Origin: Anopheles merus
Lineage: Eukaryota > Arthropoda > Insecta > Diptera > Culicidae
NCBI RefSeq assembly: GCF_017562075.2
Contig: NC_054083.1
Coordinates: 27,224,058 to 27,288,057, forward strand
DNA: 64,000 bases
Direction of reading: 5' to 3'
The stretch's first letter is position 1. Each line of letters begins with the position of its first letter. A program made the position numbers and the translations under genes. Below the pieces are notes generated by a model. It saw only the letters and a list, made by a program, of their open reading frames with translations, ran no database searches and was not told the origin of the DNA. Positions 27,101 through 37,193 of the stretch are shown piece after piece.

Positions 27101-28389
27101 GAGCTCATTGACTCGTGCTCGACCACAACACCCGGACGGCCAGGAGCGGCTAACACGAGTTACGACCGAAAATGCTCCACCAGCTCCACCAGCAGACAAT
27201 ACAGTCGGGGCCACAGTAAGCACTTCCCATCCATGGCCGCAAACCCCCAAATGTGCCGTTTCGCCTCCCCACCCTCCCAAATGAGAGCGGGCACCCGCAC
27301 ACGGTAATGTTCAACTTTTTCACCGGAAACGACCAAAACCCAACCACCCGTCGGAACCACACGTCGTGCACATTAATCAATGCTGTTTTTCCCTCCCCTC
27401 GCCTCCCAGAAGGACCAGAAAGGATGGATGCCGATCCGGAAGTAAAAGCACTCCAGGCAGCAACACTCACCCGGGGCTACTAGATGCTGCTGTCTGTCGT
27501 CTTCTGGAGGAGATTCACGATTTCACGGCTGGCCACGATGGGCTGTGTCAAATTCCTGCAAACGGTCGTACAGTAATCCAACCAACAACAAAAAAAACCG
27601 CACACCACAACCATAAACACGTGTGCGATTGTCGTCACTTGAAGGGAACGGGGCTACTTATGAGCTGCCCTTTCGCTTGCACACACTCACACAGCACTAA
27701 GGATGGAAGATTGTGAAGATTGTTCACCCGTAATGGGCCACCCGGATTACGGTTCATTCCTTTCCGTCGTAATATACAGCGCGCACACACACACACACAC
27801 ATTCACTTACACTGTTTATGCACCCCTTTGAACTAAGGACACACATGTGTCTGGGTCACAGAATCGTAAGCTCTCGCATGCGTAAGATTCGCGGCCGCGT
27901 GTACTAACCGGAAGCGTCGTTGTCCTACGCACACCGATCCGGACATCCGAACGCGACGAATACCCCCGGTCGACTGCTGGGAATCGGGACAACCTACCGC
28001 AATCAGCAACACAAAAGGGCACACACGCGACGGAATGCCGAGCGGACGACTAACTGTAAGGGCTGGTCCTCCCCCGACCCGATCCTGGCAGGCGAAAGTA
28101 TCATCTGTGCGCTAAAAACATTCACCCGAGTGTTGCCGCGGACGCATCGTTCGTTCCTGCGCAGTTGGTGCGAGTCGCCGTGTGCCTGCTTTCCGGAATG
28201 GCAGCTATGTTTTGGCGCTTTTTTGCCACAGAAGCGTTGCGTTCGTTCCCGAGGTAGTAATACTTTTGCGGAAGCACGAAGGAAAATAGTATCACTGCAC
28301 TGAATTGCTGCTCTACAGTGGGGATGGCACAACAACACAACACACACGGACATTTTTCGTAGCCTGCTTGGACGTTTAAATTAGTGATG

Positions 28390-28485
28390 GGAAAAATGAA
28401 AGTTTGAAAATGAAGGTCTGGAATCAGGATTTGAAAATGGCTCCGAAATCAGAATCGGTTTCGAAACGGAGTCGGTTTCGGCATC
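28390..28485. repeat. Short degenerate GAATC/CGGAGTCGG repeat
   Basis: Repeats of GAAAATG, GGAATCAGGAT, and CGGAGTCGGTTTCGG occur in about 95 bp, resembling the 14.8 and 30.0 kb arrays. Confidence 0.4.
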
Positions 28486-28575
28486 TCCATAAGAATAGAC
28501 GCTTGGGTCCATTGATGCTACGTATTGATAACCGCAAAGAATCAAAATTTACTAGTTAACGATCCACTGGCTTGA

Positions 28576-28751
28576 ATTATTGAATCCGTTCGTAGCGCGA
28601 ACGTACGACGCCCAAATCAAACTCTAGGGATGGCAACACATTTCATGAGCCCGGTCCTACAACGCCGCGGTGAATAACTGTAGCAACCATCTAGTAAGTT
28701 AGGAAAATGAGAGTCGGGACGTAAGCCGCCGCTACGAACGGATTCAATAAT
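28576..28751. mobile_element. Short element with 22-bp perfect terminal inverted repeats (MITE-like)
   Basis: The left arm (28576-28597) starts ATTATTGAATCCGTTC and the right arm (28730-28751) is its exact complement, ending GAACGGATTCAATAAT. Weaker complementarity continues inward for about 20 nt. The 176-bp unit has no coding capacity. No clear target-site duplication, so a stable hairpin of other origin is possible. Confidence 0.5.
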
Positions 28752-28800
28752 ACCAGCCATTCTCATGGAGATTCCTGGACTGATTACGCTTCTGAAACTT

Positions 28801-29979
28801 CCCAAGTAGCACAATTCTGTTAAGAAACCGTTAAAAGTATGCCTAAAAGTATTACTTTTAGCTTTCCATACAGCAGTAATTTCAGGGCTTAAAACACTGC
28901 GTAACGCTTTCCTGGCTTCGTTAAAAATTCAAATTTCGCCGGTATTTTTAACGAAAAATATCAAACTCAACGAACAAATCGACAGAGATGGCTGTATTGC
29001 TCTGTCTCATTCTATATGCATTTGCTAGATCTTCGTTAAGTTACAACAGAAGGTGTTAATATTTCATGGAATAAATGCATAAATTCACCACAAATACTTT
29101 TATTCGACATTTCATCGTTTTGTCACTGCATATTGTCACTGTATCACATAAGTTTCTTTCATTCCATGGGTTTCTTCCATTATATCAGCATGGAGGTCAG
29201 CTGCAGCCGTGTACGAAAAGCATGATGTCCAAACGCTATCCAAATCAAATATGCTGCGGAATATAAAACTTATGTAGCTCATGTGAAGATAATGGTAATA
29301 TCGATACACTGACCTGTTATAAAATCATGATGACACACAAATTAAACAATAGCTGATAAAAGTTGTCGCAGACGCTTGGTTTTGTTGCCATCTACACACA
29401 AGCTACACACACGAAGCTTGACGAACTTTTTGACATAAGAAATGGAGGCGCCATGTACGTGACCATGTACAGTATGTCTCAAAAATTATCGTCATCAAGA
29501 GCATATTATTTTGCCCAAGAAAATATACATTTTTATGAAAAAATTTCTCATTTGCAAATATTTCATACCCTTTATCAAACTCTTCACATGTATTATTTGA
29601 AAATATGAAATATTAATTTTTTATTTTTAAATTCTTTTTTTATTATCACCGCAGCTTCAAATAGAGGAATAAAAGAAAACACATAGTTTTCAAACAGTTA
29701 ATAAAAAAATAGTTTGGTGTAAAAATAAATACGCATTATTACATAAATAAGAATGAAAAATGATTTTCCGAATATTGAATAAATTGGAAATGGTGTACAT
29801 AAAATTTGAAAAACACTGTGTGTTATAGTAACCCGAATCGAACAAAAACGAGTGTAACGGAATACGTCGTTATGATGTAACGCTGGCAAATGTCATATTC
29901 TCTTAAGAAACTCTATTTGATTTTTAAAGGCTTTAAAAAACTGTTAATAATCAAATAGAGTTTCTTAAGGCTACTTGGG
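28801..29979. mobile_element. Possible DNA element bounded by CCCAAGTAGC inverted repeats
   Basis: CCCAAGTAGC at 28801-28810 is exactly inverted at 29970-29979, and TTAAGAAAC follows on both inner sides after a 10-nt offset. The 1179-bp interior is AT-rich with no transposase ORF (longest ORF about 80 codons). Only a TT dinucleotide is shared by the flanks, so the insertion boundary is unproven. Confidence 0.35.
29902..29969. repeat. Perfect 21-bp inverted repeat (hairpin)
   Basis: Arms at 29902-29922 (starting CTTAAGAAACTC) and 29949-29969 are exact complements, separated by a 26-nt loop that itself contains TTTAAAGGCTTTAAA. It lies at the right end of the possible element bounded by CCCAAGTAGC. 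Confidence 0.8.
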
Positions 29980-29994
29980 TTCTTATTTCAAGAA

Positions 29995-30260
29995 CTAATT
30001 CTCATTCCGGAGCTAATCCCATTTCTGGAGTCAATCCTGATTCCGGAGTTACCCGAGCAAATTGCGATTTCCAGGTCGATTTCGATTCCAGAGCCGATTC
30101 TGATCGTAGAATCGATTCCGGAGACGACTGCGGAATCGGCTCTGGAATAATCTCTGGAATGAACTCCGGAATCGGAATCGATTCCAACATCTGAAATGGC
30201 TTCGGAACTGATTCCGAATACGGAATCGGAATCGGGTAGGTCCAATTCCGAGCTCCCACC
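29995..30260. repeat. Degenerate GATTCCGGAGTC-type tandem repeat
   Basis: Units of about 15-30 nt around GATTCCGGAGT / GGAATCGGAATCG recur through this stretch, in the same sequence family as 14.8 kb and 28.4 kb. Confidence 0.6.
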
Positions 30261-30678
30261 ACTAGTTTAAATTGCCCAACTGACAAAATGGGCGGTTTAA
30301 TCAATTCAATTGTTATTAGAATAAAACTTGCAGGTTTGGGGTGAATAGTGGATTATTGTCAGTAAAAAGCCTTCAAGCAGATATTTAAAAAAAATGTGTT
30401 TTTTTACCAGTAATTCGCGGTTCACTACACTGAACAATGCCGTTCAACTCCACATGGCACGTGTGTCTTTTCTTTGCCCTTCCATCAAACGCTCCCGATC
30501 ATCCGTGATGTTCGAATAATCCGGCGTTTGTTGTCATTTCGCTGTGCGAAAGGGAGAAGAAGAGCATCCACTGGACGTGTTGGATGGTGGTGGTGGTGCA
30601 GAGAAGACTTATTTGCCACTTCAAGCCACTGCTCATGAACCGGGTTTGTTTTGATAGCGGACGAAACAGGGGTGCAGT

Positions 30679-32157
30679 ATGCCGACAAACAACGCAGGTT
30701 CTTCGAACGGGGTACAATTCGCCTACGTAAGCTTATCGCCAATAACGTCTATCTAACGTATCAATTACACAGATACAATTTCAGGGTCCAACGAAACGCC
30801 CTCCCTTGCGGAACGGTCCAGAACACCTGGTGTCGATCAGAGCTAACACAACAGGCCCGAACATGACGTAAGTAAATAATGCACCGGTTAAACATGGCCA
30901 AAGGAAGAGAACTTCTTTACAATGCCCATTTGTTTGCCATTACAGCACAGACGGAGACATCAATGGTTCAGAGGGAAATAACAATGCGGCGTCTACTTTT
31001 ACTTCCGAGCGTAACAATTCGTCTGCTGTCGCCGAATGCACGGATGATGAGGATCCTTCTTTTAACAGGGAAGGAAGCTATGCTCCCCAAGAGGAACAAG
31101 TGCGAAAAAAGCCAGCAAACTCAAAGAAAGCACAGAAAAACAATTATCGTGATAGAGCCAACACACCAGGCCCGAACATGACGTAAGTAAATATTGGACT
31201 GGTTAGGCGTGACCAAAGGAATGTAAGCTGTTTCTAAAGCTGTTGCTTTGCCATTACAGCACGAATGGAAACATGCATAGTTCAGAGGGAAATAAAAACG
31301 TTTCGACTACTTTTGCTCCCGAGCGTATTGACTCGGCGACTGTCGGCGAATGCACGGATGATGAGGACATTTATTTAAAATCTCCTGGAAACTATGCTCC
31401 CCATGAGGAACAAGTACGAAGCGATACAGCAAACTCAAATGAAAAGCCGACACCTGCACCAAAGCTGGAAATGGAGAAAAGTAGACGGAGAGCCTGGATT
31501 GGTGGATTGATAGTTATTATAATTGCCTTCTTCTTTTGTTTCATTCTACAAAACCGGTACAAACCGGTTGAAGGTGAATCATTCTATAAGCTAGGAACCA
31601 CCTACCCAACCGTAGATCAAAACCTATGGCAGATGCTGAACGTTAGTGTCCGGCGTGCCATCACCACCGTCGACAATCCTGAACCCGGAACCATACTGTT
31701 CCTCCACTACGGCCCCACCGATATACTGGATGGGCTCATTGACAGTGTGATCGCGGTAACGACCAGTCACTTCGGGAACACGGACGCGATCCGGCTGCCC
31801 GGAGCACACTTCAAGCGCTCCGACATCCAGCAAGACTTTGGCGTGTTCGTGGCGCAGCAAAAGGAAGCCTTGCGGAAGCGAAACGTAATGCTGGTGCGAA
31901 ATCTTGAAGATGTGCCGGCACGGTCTGCTCGAGCATTTCACACGATTTGTGACACCCAAGAGCCACTGGTGGGCAGGGCGGTCATTTATCTAACCCTCGA
32001 TATGGCCAAGGCAGCTGGCATGCACGAACCGAGCAATGTCAATGCCATAGAGGAAGCGGAACGCTTTTTGCAGAAGCTGTGGGGAGATTCGTTAGAACCG
32101 GCAGTGCTAGGTCCGCTGATTACCCGGCTGACGGATAATGTGTTCCGGATTGTTTGA
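30679..32157 (+). CDS. Torsin-activator homologue (TOR1AIP / LAP1-LULL1 family)
   Basis: Four exons keep phase: 30679-30726, 30785-30867, 30946-31182 and 31260-32157, giving 421 residues. The N-terminal half (about 1-200) is polar and acidic, as expected for the nucleoplasmic or cytosolic tail. A single transmembrane helix (about 202-220, Trp-Ile-Gly-Gly then Ile/Phe-rich) is preceded by Lys-Ser-Arg-Arg-Arg. The remaining ~200 residues match the luminal LAP1/LULL1 domain: an NTPase-like core with ILFLHYGP, ending in GPLITRLTDNVFRIV. In this family the luminal domain is a degenerate AAA+ fold that activates the ATPase torsin in the ER and perinuclear space. I did not identify the arginine finger. 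Exons 2 and 3 begin with duplicated sequence (see findings). ATTAAA (32291) and AATAAA (32347) follow the stop. The next gene, TFIIF beta, starts 491 bp downstream on the same strand. Confidence 0.8.
30843..31433 (+). repeat. Tandem duplication spanning intron and exon in the torsin-activator gene
   Basis: Two diverged copies of about 280 bp lie in tandem with an offset of 314-315 bp: about 30843-31119 and 31157-31433. Each copy runs from an exon tail ending GGCCCGAACATGAC|GTAAGTAAAT, through an intron of 78 or 77 nt ending TTGCCATTACAG, into an exon that encodes SEGN, ECTDDED, YAP and EEQVR in the same order and phase. The duplicated exon is 237 nt, a multiple of three, so adding or skipping it keeps the frame. 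Confidence 0.85.
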
Positions 32158-32648
32158 GGAAGTTAGCTGGTAGAGAGGTCCTGAAAACAGCGGTTGTGTT
32201 CCCATCGGAGGATTCGAAGTCCTCGTACGCCGGAATATTGCGAGTATTGCATCCGATTGCGTGTCCAAGGCATGTGAAACTGTTCTTTAAATTAAAGCAT
32301 ACATTTTTGTTCGGACGATGGAGATTTTTCCCACATAGCTAAGACGAATAAATTAACTAATTCGCATTGAACCGCTTGATGTTGTCATGCTGTCGAAGAA
32401 AAAAATGTAAACAATATTTTCCTTCTCTTTTCCACTACCGATCTGTCACGCTTCTTGCGCTCCCAGATGTTCGCACCAACACTGTCGCACGTTCCGCACA
32501 TCTGTCAAACGACGTACCACAGAAGCAAGCGAAAGGTGAAGACGCGCGCGGTACCCCTAGAAAACGCAGATACGTTTTCCACACAGTTTGTTTTTCCCCC
32601 GAGGGTTTCCCATTGTTTTCGCACGCTTGTCCGCACCCGGCAGTCCCA
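32158..32648 (+). promoter_or_regulatory. Spacer between torsin-activator gene and TFIIF beta
   Basis: This 491-bp stretch must hold the 3' UTR of the upstream gene and the promoter and 5' UTR of TFIIF beta. A GTCAAAC motif lies at 32504-32510. The TFIIF beta frame stays open upstream to an ATG at 32379, but that extension is not expected for the family. No TATA box stands out. Confidence 0.4.
32347..32352 (+). terminator. Poly(A) signal AATAAA after the torsin-activator gene
   Basis: A canonical AATAAA lies 190 nt after the stop at 32157, with an ATTAAA variant at 32291-32296. Either could direct 3' end formation before TFIIF beta begins. Confidence 0.4.
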
Positions 32649-33467
32649 ATGTCCAAGGAAGCGGAAGCGATTCGCGTCGACAAGGAGCTCGACCTGTCGA
32701 ACGCGGGCCGCGGCGTGTGGCTGGTGAAGGTGCCGAAGTACATTGCCAACAAGTGGGAAAAGGCACCGGGCAACATTGAGGTGGGCAAGCTGAAGATTTC
32801 CAAACAGGTCGGCCAGAAGGCGCAGGTGTCGCTGACGCTGTCCGACGCGGTCATCAACATCGATCCGGCCGAGGAGATACCGCGCGACCACCGGCTGGAC
32901 GTGTCGGTCGTGACCAAGCAGACGCTCGGCGTGTTTTCGCACGCCGTTACGACCACGCGGGACGATCCGGTGCCGGAGTGCGAGAAGCAGTACATGGAGG
33001 GCCGGATCGTGCAGAAGCTGGAGTGCCGCCCGTACGCCGACCACTGCTACATGAAGATGAAGCTCGAATCGATCCGCAAAGCGTCCCAGCCGGCCCGGCA
33101 GGTGAAGTCGCTCGAGAAGATCGTGCACAACTACAAGCCCGTCTCCGACCACAAGCACAACATCGAGGACCGGGAGCGCAAGAAGGCGGAGGGCAAGAAG
33201 AGCCGGGACGACAAGAACGCCGTGCTCGACATGCTGTTCAACGCGTTCGAGAAGCACCAGTATTACAACATTAAGGATCTGGTGCGCATTACGCGGCAAC
33301 CGATCAGCTACCTGAAGGAGATACTGAAGGAGGTGTGCGACTACAACATGAAAAACCCGCACAAAAACATGTGGGAGCTGAAGAAGGAGTACCGGCACTA
33401 CAAGGAGGACGACAAGAAGGACGACGACACGCCGAAGGACACGATGTCGGACAGTGATAGCGACTGA
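32649..33467 (+). CDS. TfIIFbeta: General transcription factor IIF subunit 2 (TFIIF beta / RAP30)
   Basis: A single exon encodes 272 residues, close to the known insect and vertebrate length. TFIIF beta pairs with TFIIF alpha, binds RNA polymerase II and delivers it to the promoter in the nucleus. Residues about 15-125 are the dimerisation domain (GVWLVKVPKYIANKWEKAPG is diagnostic), with a linker to about 150. Residues about 185-250 form the winged-helix DNA-binding domain (LLxxF-type start at DMLFNAFEKHQYYNIKDLV, ending MWELKKEYRHYK). The tail is acidic and serine-rich. I chose the ATG at 32649 because MSKEAEA leads directly into the conserved domain. The frame is open about 90 codons further upstream, with no family support. 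Codon third positions are strongly G/C. The gene is convergent with OTU1, with 363 bp between stops. Confidence 0.95.
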   Translation: MSKEAEAIRVDKELDLSNAGRGVWLVKVPKYIANKWEKAPGNIEVGKLKISKQVGQKAQVSLTLSDAVINIDPAEEIPRDHRLDVSVVTKQTLGVFSHAVTTTRDDPVPECEKQYMEGRIVQKLECRPYADHCYMKMKLESIRKASQPARQVKSLEKIVHNYKPVSDHKHNIEDRERKKAEGKKSRDDKNAVLDMLFNAFEKHQYYNIKDLVRITRQPISYLKEILKEVCDYNMKNPHKNMWELKKEYRHYKEDDKKDDDTPKDTMSDSDSD

Positions 33468-33830
33468 GGTGGATGTGATATGGCGCTTTCCGTCTGGCGT
33501 TAACACGGGTACGCGGCCGGACAAGCTGCTGCGAACTGATGCACGATGTTTATTCACGCGGTTATTTAACATAAATACACAAACAAAATGGGGCTAAAAA
33601 AGAAGTAGAGCATTTTCCAAACCTGAGTGGATACGTGTGTGTGTGTGTTTGCGCCCGTAACGCGACGAGTACACTTCGAAACGGGAAAGGGGAGTGATAA
33701 AATCAATGCTACTATTCCGAAAACCAGACATACACAATTGCACCAACCTGTTGGGGAAAACCTAGAGCGAAGATTTGTGTCACAATTTGGGAAGAGAAGC
33801 TACAAAAGGCGATTGAAGCATCCCCCCCGG
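33468..33830. other. Convergent 3' UTR spacer between TFIIF beta and OTU1
   Basis: The stops of two opposing genes are 363 bp apart, so their 3' UTRs probably lie close together or overlap here. I see no exact AATAAA on the plus strand, only TTAACATAAATAC near 33570. No ORF of note. Confidence 0.4.
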
Positions 33831-34976
33831 TTAAACCTCGCCAAAGTTAACGTGGCCCGTCTTTTGCGCGTGCTGTTGCGCCTCCACCTGGCCCTTGAGG
33901 AAGCAGTCGCAGTCTATGCACTTGAGGGTGAACTTGTTCACGTCCGTGTACTGGCGGGCAGATTTGGCTTCCTTGGCTAGCTGTTCCGCCTGCTGGTACA
34001 CCGATTGGTCTTCGATTGGGAAGATCGTCTTTGGTGCGTCACCCTAAAATGAGGCATGGTCGATTGGTGAACGATACAGGAGACGAAACCACAGCAAATT
34101 GCGGGTCCAGTGACGTTTTTGTTTTGAATTTACAAAGTGGCATTTACTCACGTTCGTTGATTCCAGGTACAGAGGGTCGTAGTGAATGCCGTCGAACAGC
34201 AGGAACCCGCGCATGCCATAGTTCTTGTCCTCGCCGAACCGGTTGATGATGGCATTCGTGATATCGACCACGTCAAACTCGAGCCCGTAGTACGCAGACA
34301 GGATGGACACTTCGATCGCACCGCCCCACGATTCGGGCTGCAGTATCCAGGCACAGTATTCATCATTCGGCCGTCCGAGGATTCCCTCGTTGTACTCGTG
34401 CTTGTCGCCGTTCACTGTGCTGGCGATTATCTGCCTCATGTACTGAGCACCGTCCGGGTCAACCTTTCCCGTGATAACGTACCCTGGCGAATGGAATGAG
34501 AAACAATGAGAATGAAGCAAACAGCTGGGTGACGCGCAAACACGACTAATCTCTTCCACCAACCCTCCCTTACCTATGCTCGTGAACAGGCAAGAGTTAT
34601 CGGACGGTACGACGCACTTCAGCAGTATACCGCCACTGTCCGTGCCCTGGGCCGCCAGCTCCTTTGCCAGCTTCTCGTCCTGCTCCAGCCGCTTCGTCGC
34701 TTCCAGCTGCTTGCGCTCCTCCTCGGTCAGCGACTTTTCCTCTACGATCAGCGTATCGCCATTGCTGATGCCCGACGCGAGCACCTGGTTCGCTTCGTTC
34801 GACAGGTCGAGCGGTTTGAACGGGGGAAATCCAAGCACGACGTGCAGCGCGTCGCCCGGAATGTTGGTCAGCTCGACGATCCGCGTCTTCAGGTCACCGA
34901 CGGTCGTCGTTTCCGCCAGCTTGCTCACAATATGCTGCTGGCCCGATTTGGTTTTGAGCTTCAGTGAAAACCCCAT
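33831..34976 (-). CDS. YOD1: Ubiquitin thioesterase OTU1 (YOD1 homologue)
   Basis: Three exons, 34574-34976, 34152-34483 and 33831-34043, join in phase across introns of 90 and 108 nt to give 315 residues. The domain order is that of YOD1/OTU1: an N-terminal ubiquitin-like UBX domain (about 4-80), the OTU cysteine-protease domain (about 115-250) and a C-terminal C2H2 zinc finger (Cys287, Cys290, His303, His309). The catalytic site is visible: Asp126 and Cys129 in PSDNSCLFTSIG, and His235 in FDGIHYDPLY. In this family the enzyme removes ubiquitin chains from p97/VCP substrates in ER-associated degradation; the UBX domain binds p97. The start MGFSLKLKTK is the first ATG and fits the family. It is divergent from Asterix (714 bp between starts). 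Confidence 0.95.
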
Positions 34977-35690
34977 CCCTGGTTAGGTGTGGTGTCTAGC
35001 GCGCTATCACTGCTGGTGTGGAAGGCGTACGGGACCACACAGGTGGGAAATTATGCTGCAGAATGCCTCGATGGTGCGCCACACGCTACGCAGTGAGTGT
35101 CATGTAATGGTTCTCTGTGATGGATTCGCTAATTTTCCAATGGTTCCTAAAGTGTTGTTTTTCTCTCTTCCTGGTTGTTTTCCCGAAATAAATTAAAAAT
35201 AATCAACAATGACGTTTGACGTTGCGCAAGTGATATGGGGGTACGCGTGTAAGAAAATAAGTAACGAGGACATTTTTTGCAAGCAACCAGCAGCTTATTT
35301 TATGTCTCCGATTAATCGCGTGGATGACGGTACATATTATAGTTTTGTTTAGAGATAAAATACAATTGTAAATCAAGCATTTGATTTTGTAATGATGATT
35401 TCAACTACTAACTGGCACTATTTTTTGTAGTGTATGGTCATTAGTTTTAAAAACAAAAAATAATTAATTTCAACTTGTTTATCATTACTGCTACGGACGA
35501 AGAAACGTCAAATTTCCACCTTATTTTGGTGCCACTTTGCGGTCAGCTGTCACGGTCAGCGGATATCTCTCAATTGGTCGAATTGAACACAATTTTCTAC
35601 CCCAATTCAGGTAAAAATGAACAATTCTAAATGAAATTATCGCTCTATCCTTTTCTTATAAGATTCTTTATTCGCCATTTCCATAGAACA
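34977..35690. promoter_or_regulatory. Divergent promoter region of OTU1 and Asterix
   Basis: 714 bp separate two divergent start codons. GTTTGAC/GTCAAA-type motifs occur at 35214-35220 (GTTTGAC) and 35507-35513 (GTCAAAT). The middle (35,330-35,480) is AT-rich. There is no obvious TATA box and no coding sequence; 5' UTR exons cannot be excluded. Confidence 0.4.
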
Positions 35691-36100
35691 ATGACGCTAC
35701 TAATCAATCCGCGCCGCCCAGAGAAGGTGCACCGCTACAAACCCGTCGACTCGGCCAACCAGGGTGCCGGAGTAGGGGACGATCTAATGCCAGATTACAT
35801 GAATATCTTGGGTATGTTTTGCCTCGGTTGCTTCATTTGTCTCTAGTCGACTGCTGCCTAATACTTGCCACACGTTCCCTCCCGTGCATAGGTATGATAT
35901 TCTCCATGTGTGGTCTCATGATGAAGTTGAAATGGTGCGCCTGGCTGGCGCTGTACTGTTCCTGCATTAGCTTCGCTAACTCCCGGATTTCAGACGATGC
36001 CAAACAGGTGCTGTCCTCGTTCATGCTCAGCGTTAGTGCCGTCGTGATGTCGTATCTTCAGAACCCGACACCGATGACACCGCCCTGGCAGTCGATGTAG
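35691..36100 (+). CDS. Asterix / WDR83OS homologue, PAT-complex subunit
   Basis: Two exons, 35691-35811 and 35892-36100, with an 80-nt intron (donor G|GTATGT, acceptor GCATAG) give 109 residues. The protein matches Asterix almost end to end: NPRRPEKVHRYKP near the N-terminus, PDYMNILGMIFSMCGLMMKLKWCAW, the segment LYCSCISFANSR, and the C-terminal SYLQNPTPMTPPW. Three hydrophobic segments are present (about 38-51, 55-69, 80-96). In vertebrates Asterix binds CCDC47 in the ER PAT complex and shields transmembrane helices with exposed polar residues during insertion; I infer the same role. The ATG context (AGAACAATG) is good for an insect. The length is normal. Confidence 0.95.
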
Positions 36101-37193
36101 TTTTGGACGGCTCGGGAAACGGTACACACATACAAAAACACACTATCGTATGTCCAAAGCACACAGAAACAATCGATTTAAGCAACACCTTTTTTGAATA
36201 AGATTAACCATCCCGGTCTTATGGTACAGTGGACAAAGTTGTGCACCGTTTCGAATAGGCAATCCGAATATGTACGAGCAAATACGGGTAAGCTTTTGTT
36301 AAAATTAGTTTAGTTTTTTATTTAAACAGGGTTGTGTAAAACAACTGCAAAGATCTCATAATCTTGGGGTCATTAACGAATCGCTGTTTCTCGATGTCGG
36401 TCATCATGTGGCTTTTATTATTGTGGACGTGAAATTGACCAATGTCTTCATTTCAATTCATGATCAATCTTAAAATCAATATATCTTTAACACGGTTCAG
36501 TTCTGATACATATTTAAATATTGTGATGGTCATAAACCTTTTGTGAGGTGCTGAGACTGAGCTTAGTTCAACTCAGACTCATTTCGGCCCTTGGTTTGAA
36601 TTTAAACATACGCAGGAACGTATTCCAAGCATGGAGCCATTCCACTCTGTCTGCCCGCAATCCATAAACTATTCAAATTTTACACTAAACACTTTCTCCG
36701 AATTATTTCCGAATCTTTCGTTTCTCGATTTGCTTACCCAATGAGCGCCTGTAGCAAGTGGAGGAGATTTACGAAAATTTTACGGCAAAGCTTGTTTAGT
36801 CACATTTTTGCTCTAAAACTTTAGCCGAATATGCATACACTCTCCATCGCTACCTCCGTTATGTGATATTGATCACCTTCATCTCAACCCACGACCACTA
36901 CAACATGCCAAGACGACGGTTAATAGTTTAAATGTTTATTTTTTAATCATGCCTGCTTCGAAACCCGAACTTTCTAAACGCTATGTTATAAATACAAGTT
37001 TAATTCGAGCGGCTAAATTCCGTACGACTGCTCCGCCCACCATCCTCCTTTCCCCAAACCTTCCACACAAAGGAAAGACCGGGAGAAACGGTCAAACTGA
37101 TTCGCGAAACCCAAGCAGTTAGGCTAACTTTATTTACAAACATGTGGGAGAGTAAGCGGCGCCCCCTCCCAGCAGTTACAGTGCCGTTGTGTC
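36101..37193. other. Intergenic, AT-rich, no gene seen
   Basis: About 1.1 kb between Asterix and the tail of the minus-strand membrane-protein gene. It includes both 3' UTRs. No ORF or repeat that I can support; no exact AATAAA close to either stop was noted. Confidence 0.4.

Larger units (their letters stand above)
20561..28389. other. Gene-poor 7.8 kb
   Basis: Apart from the weak exon at 23976-24168, the (GA)n run and the A-skewed tract, I see only random ORFs and short simple repeats such as (CAG)n at 21,917-21,940 and a (CGA)n run near 25,120. Confidence 0.4.

Noticed and set aside
32505..33572. 355-codon ORF antisense to TFIIF beta
   Set aside because: It is a shadow of a G/C-third-position coding exon; Leu/Val/His/Arg-rich with no family resemblance.
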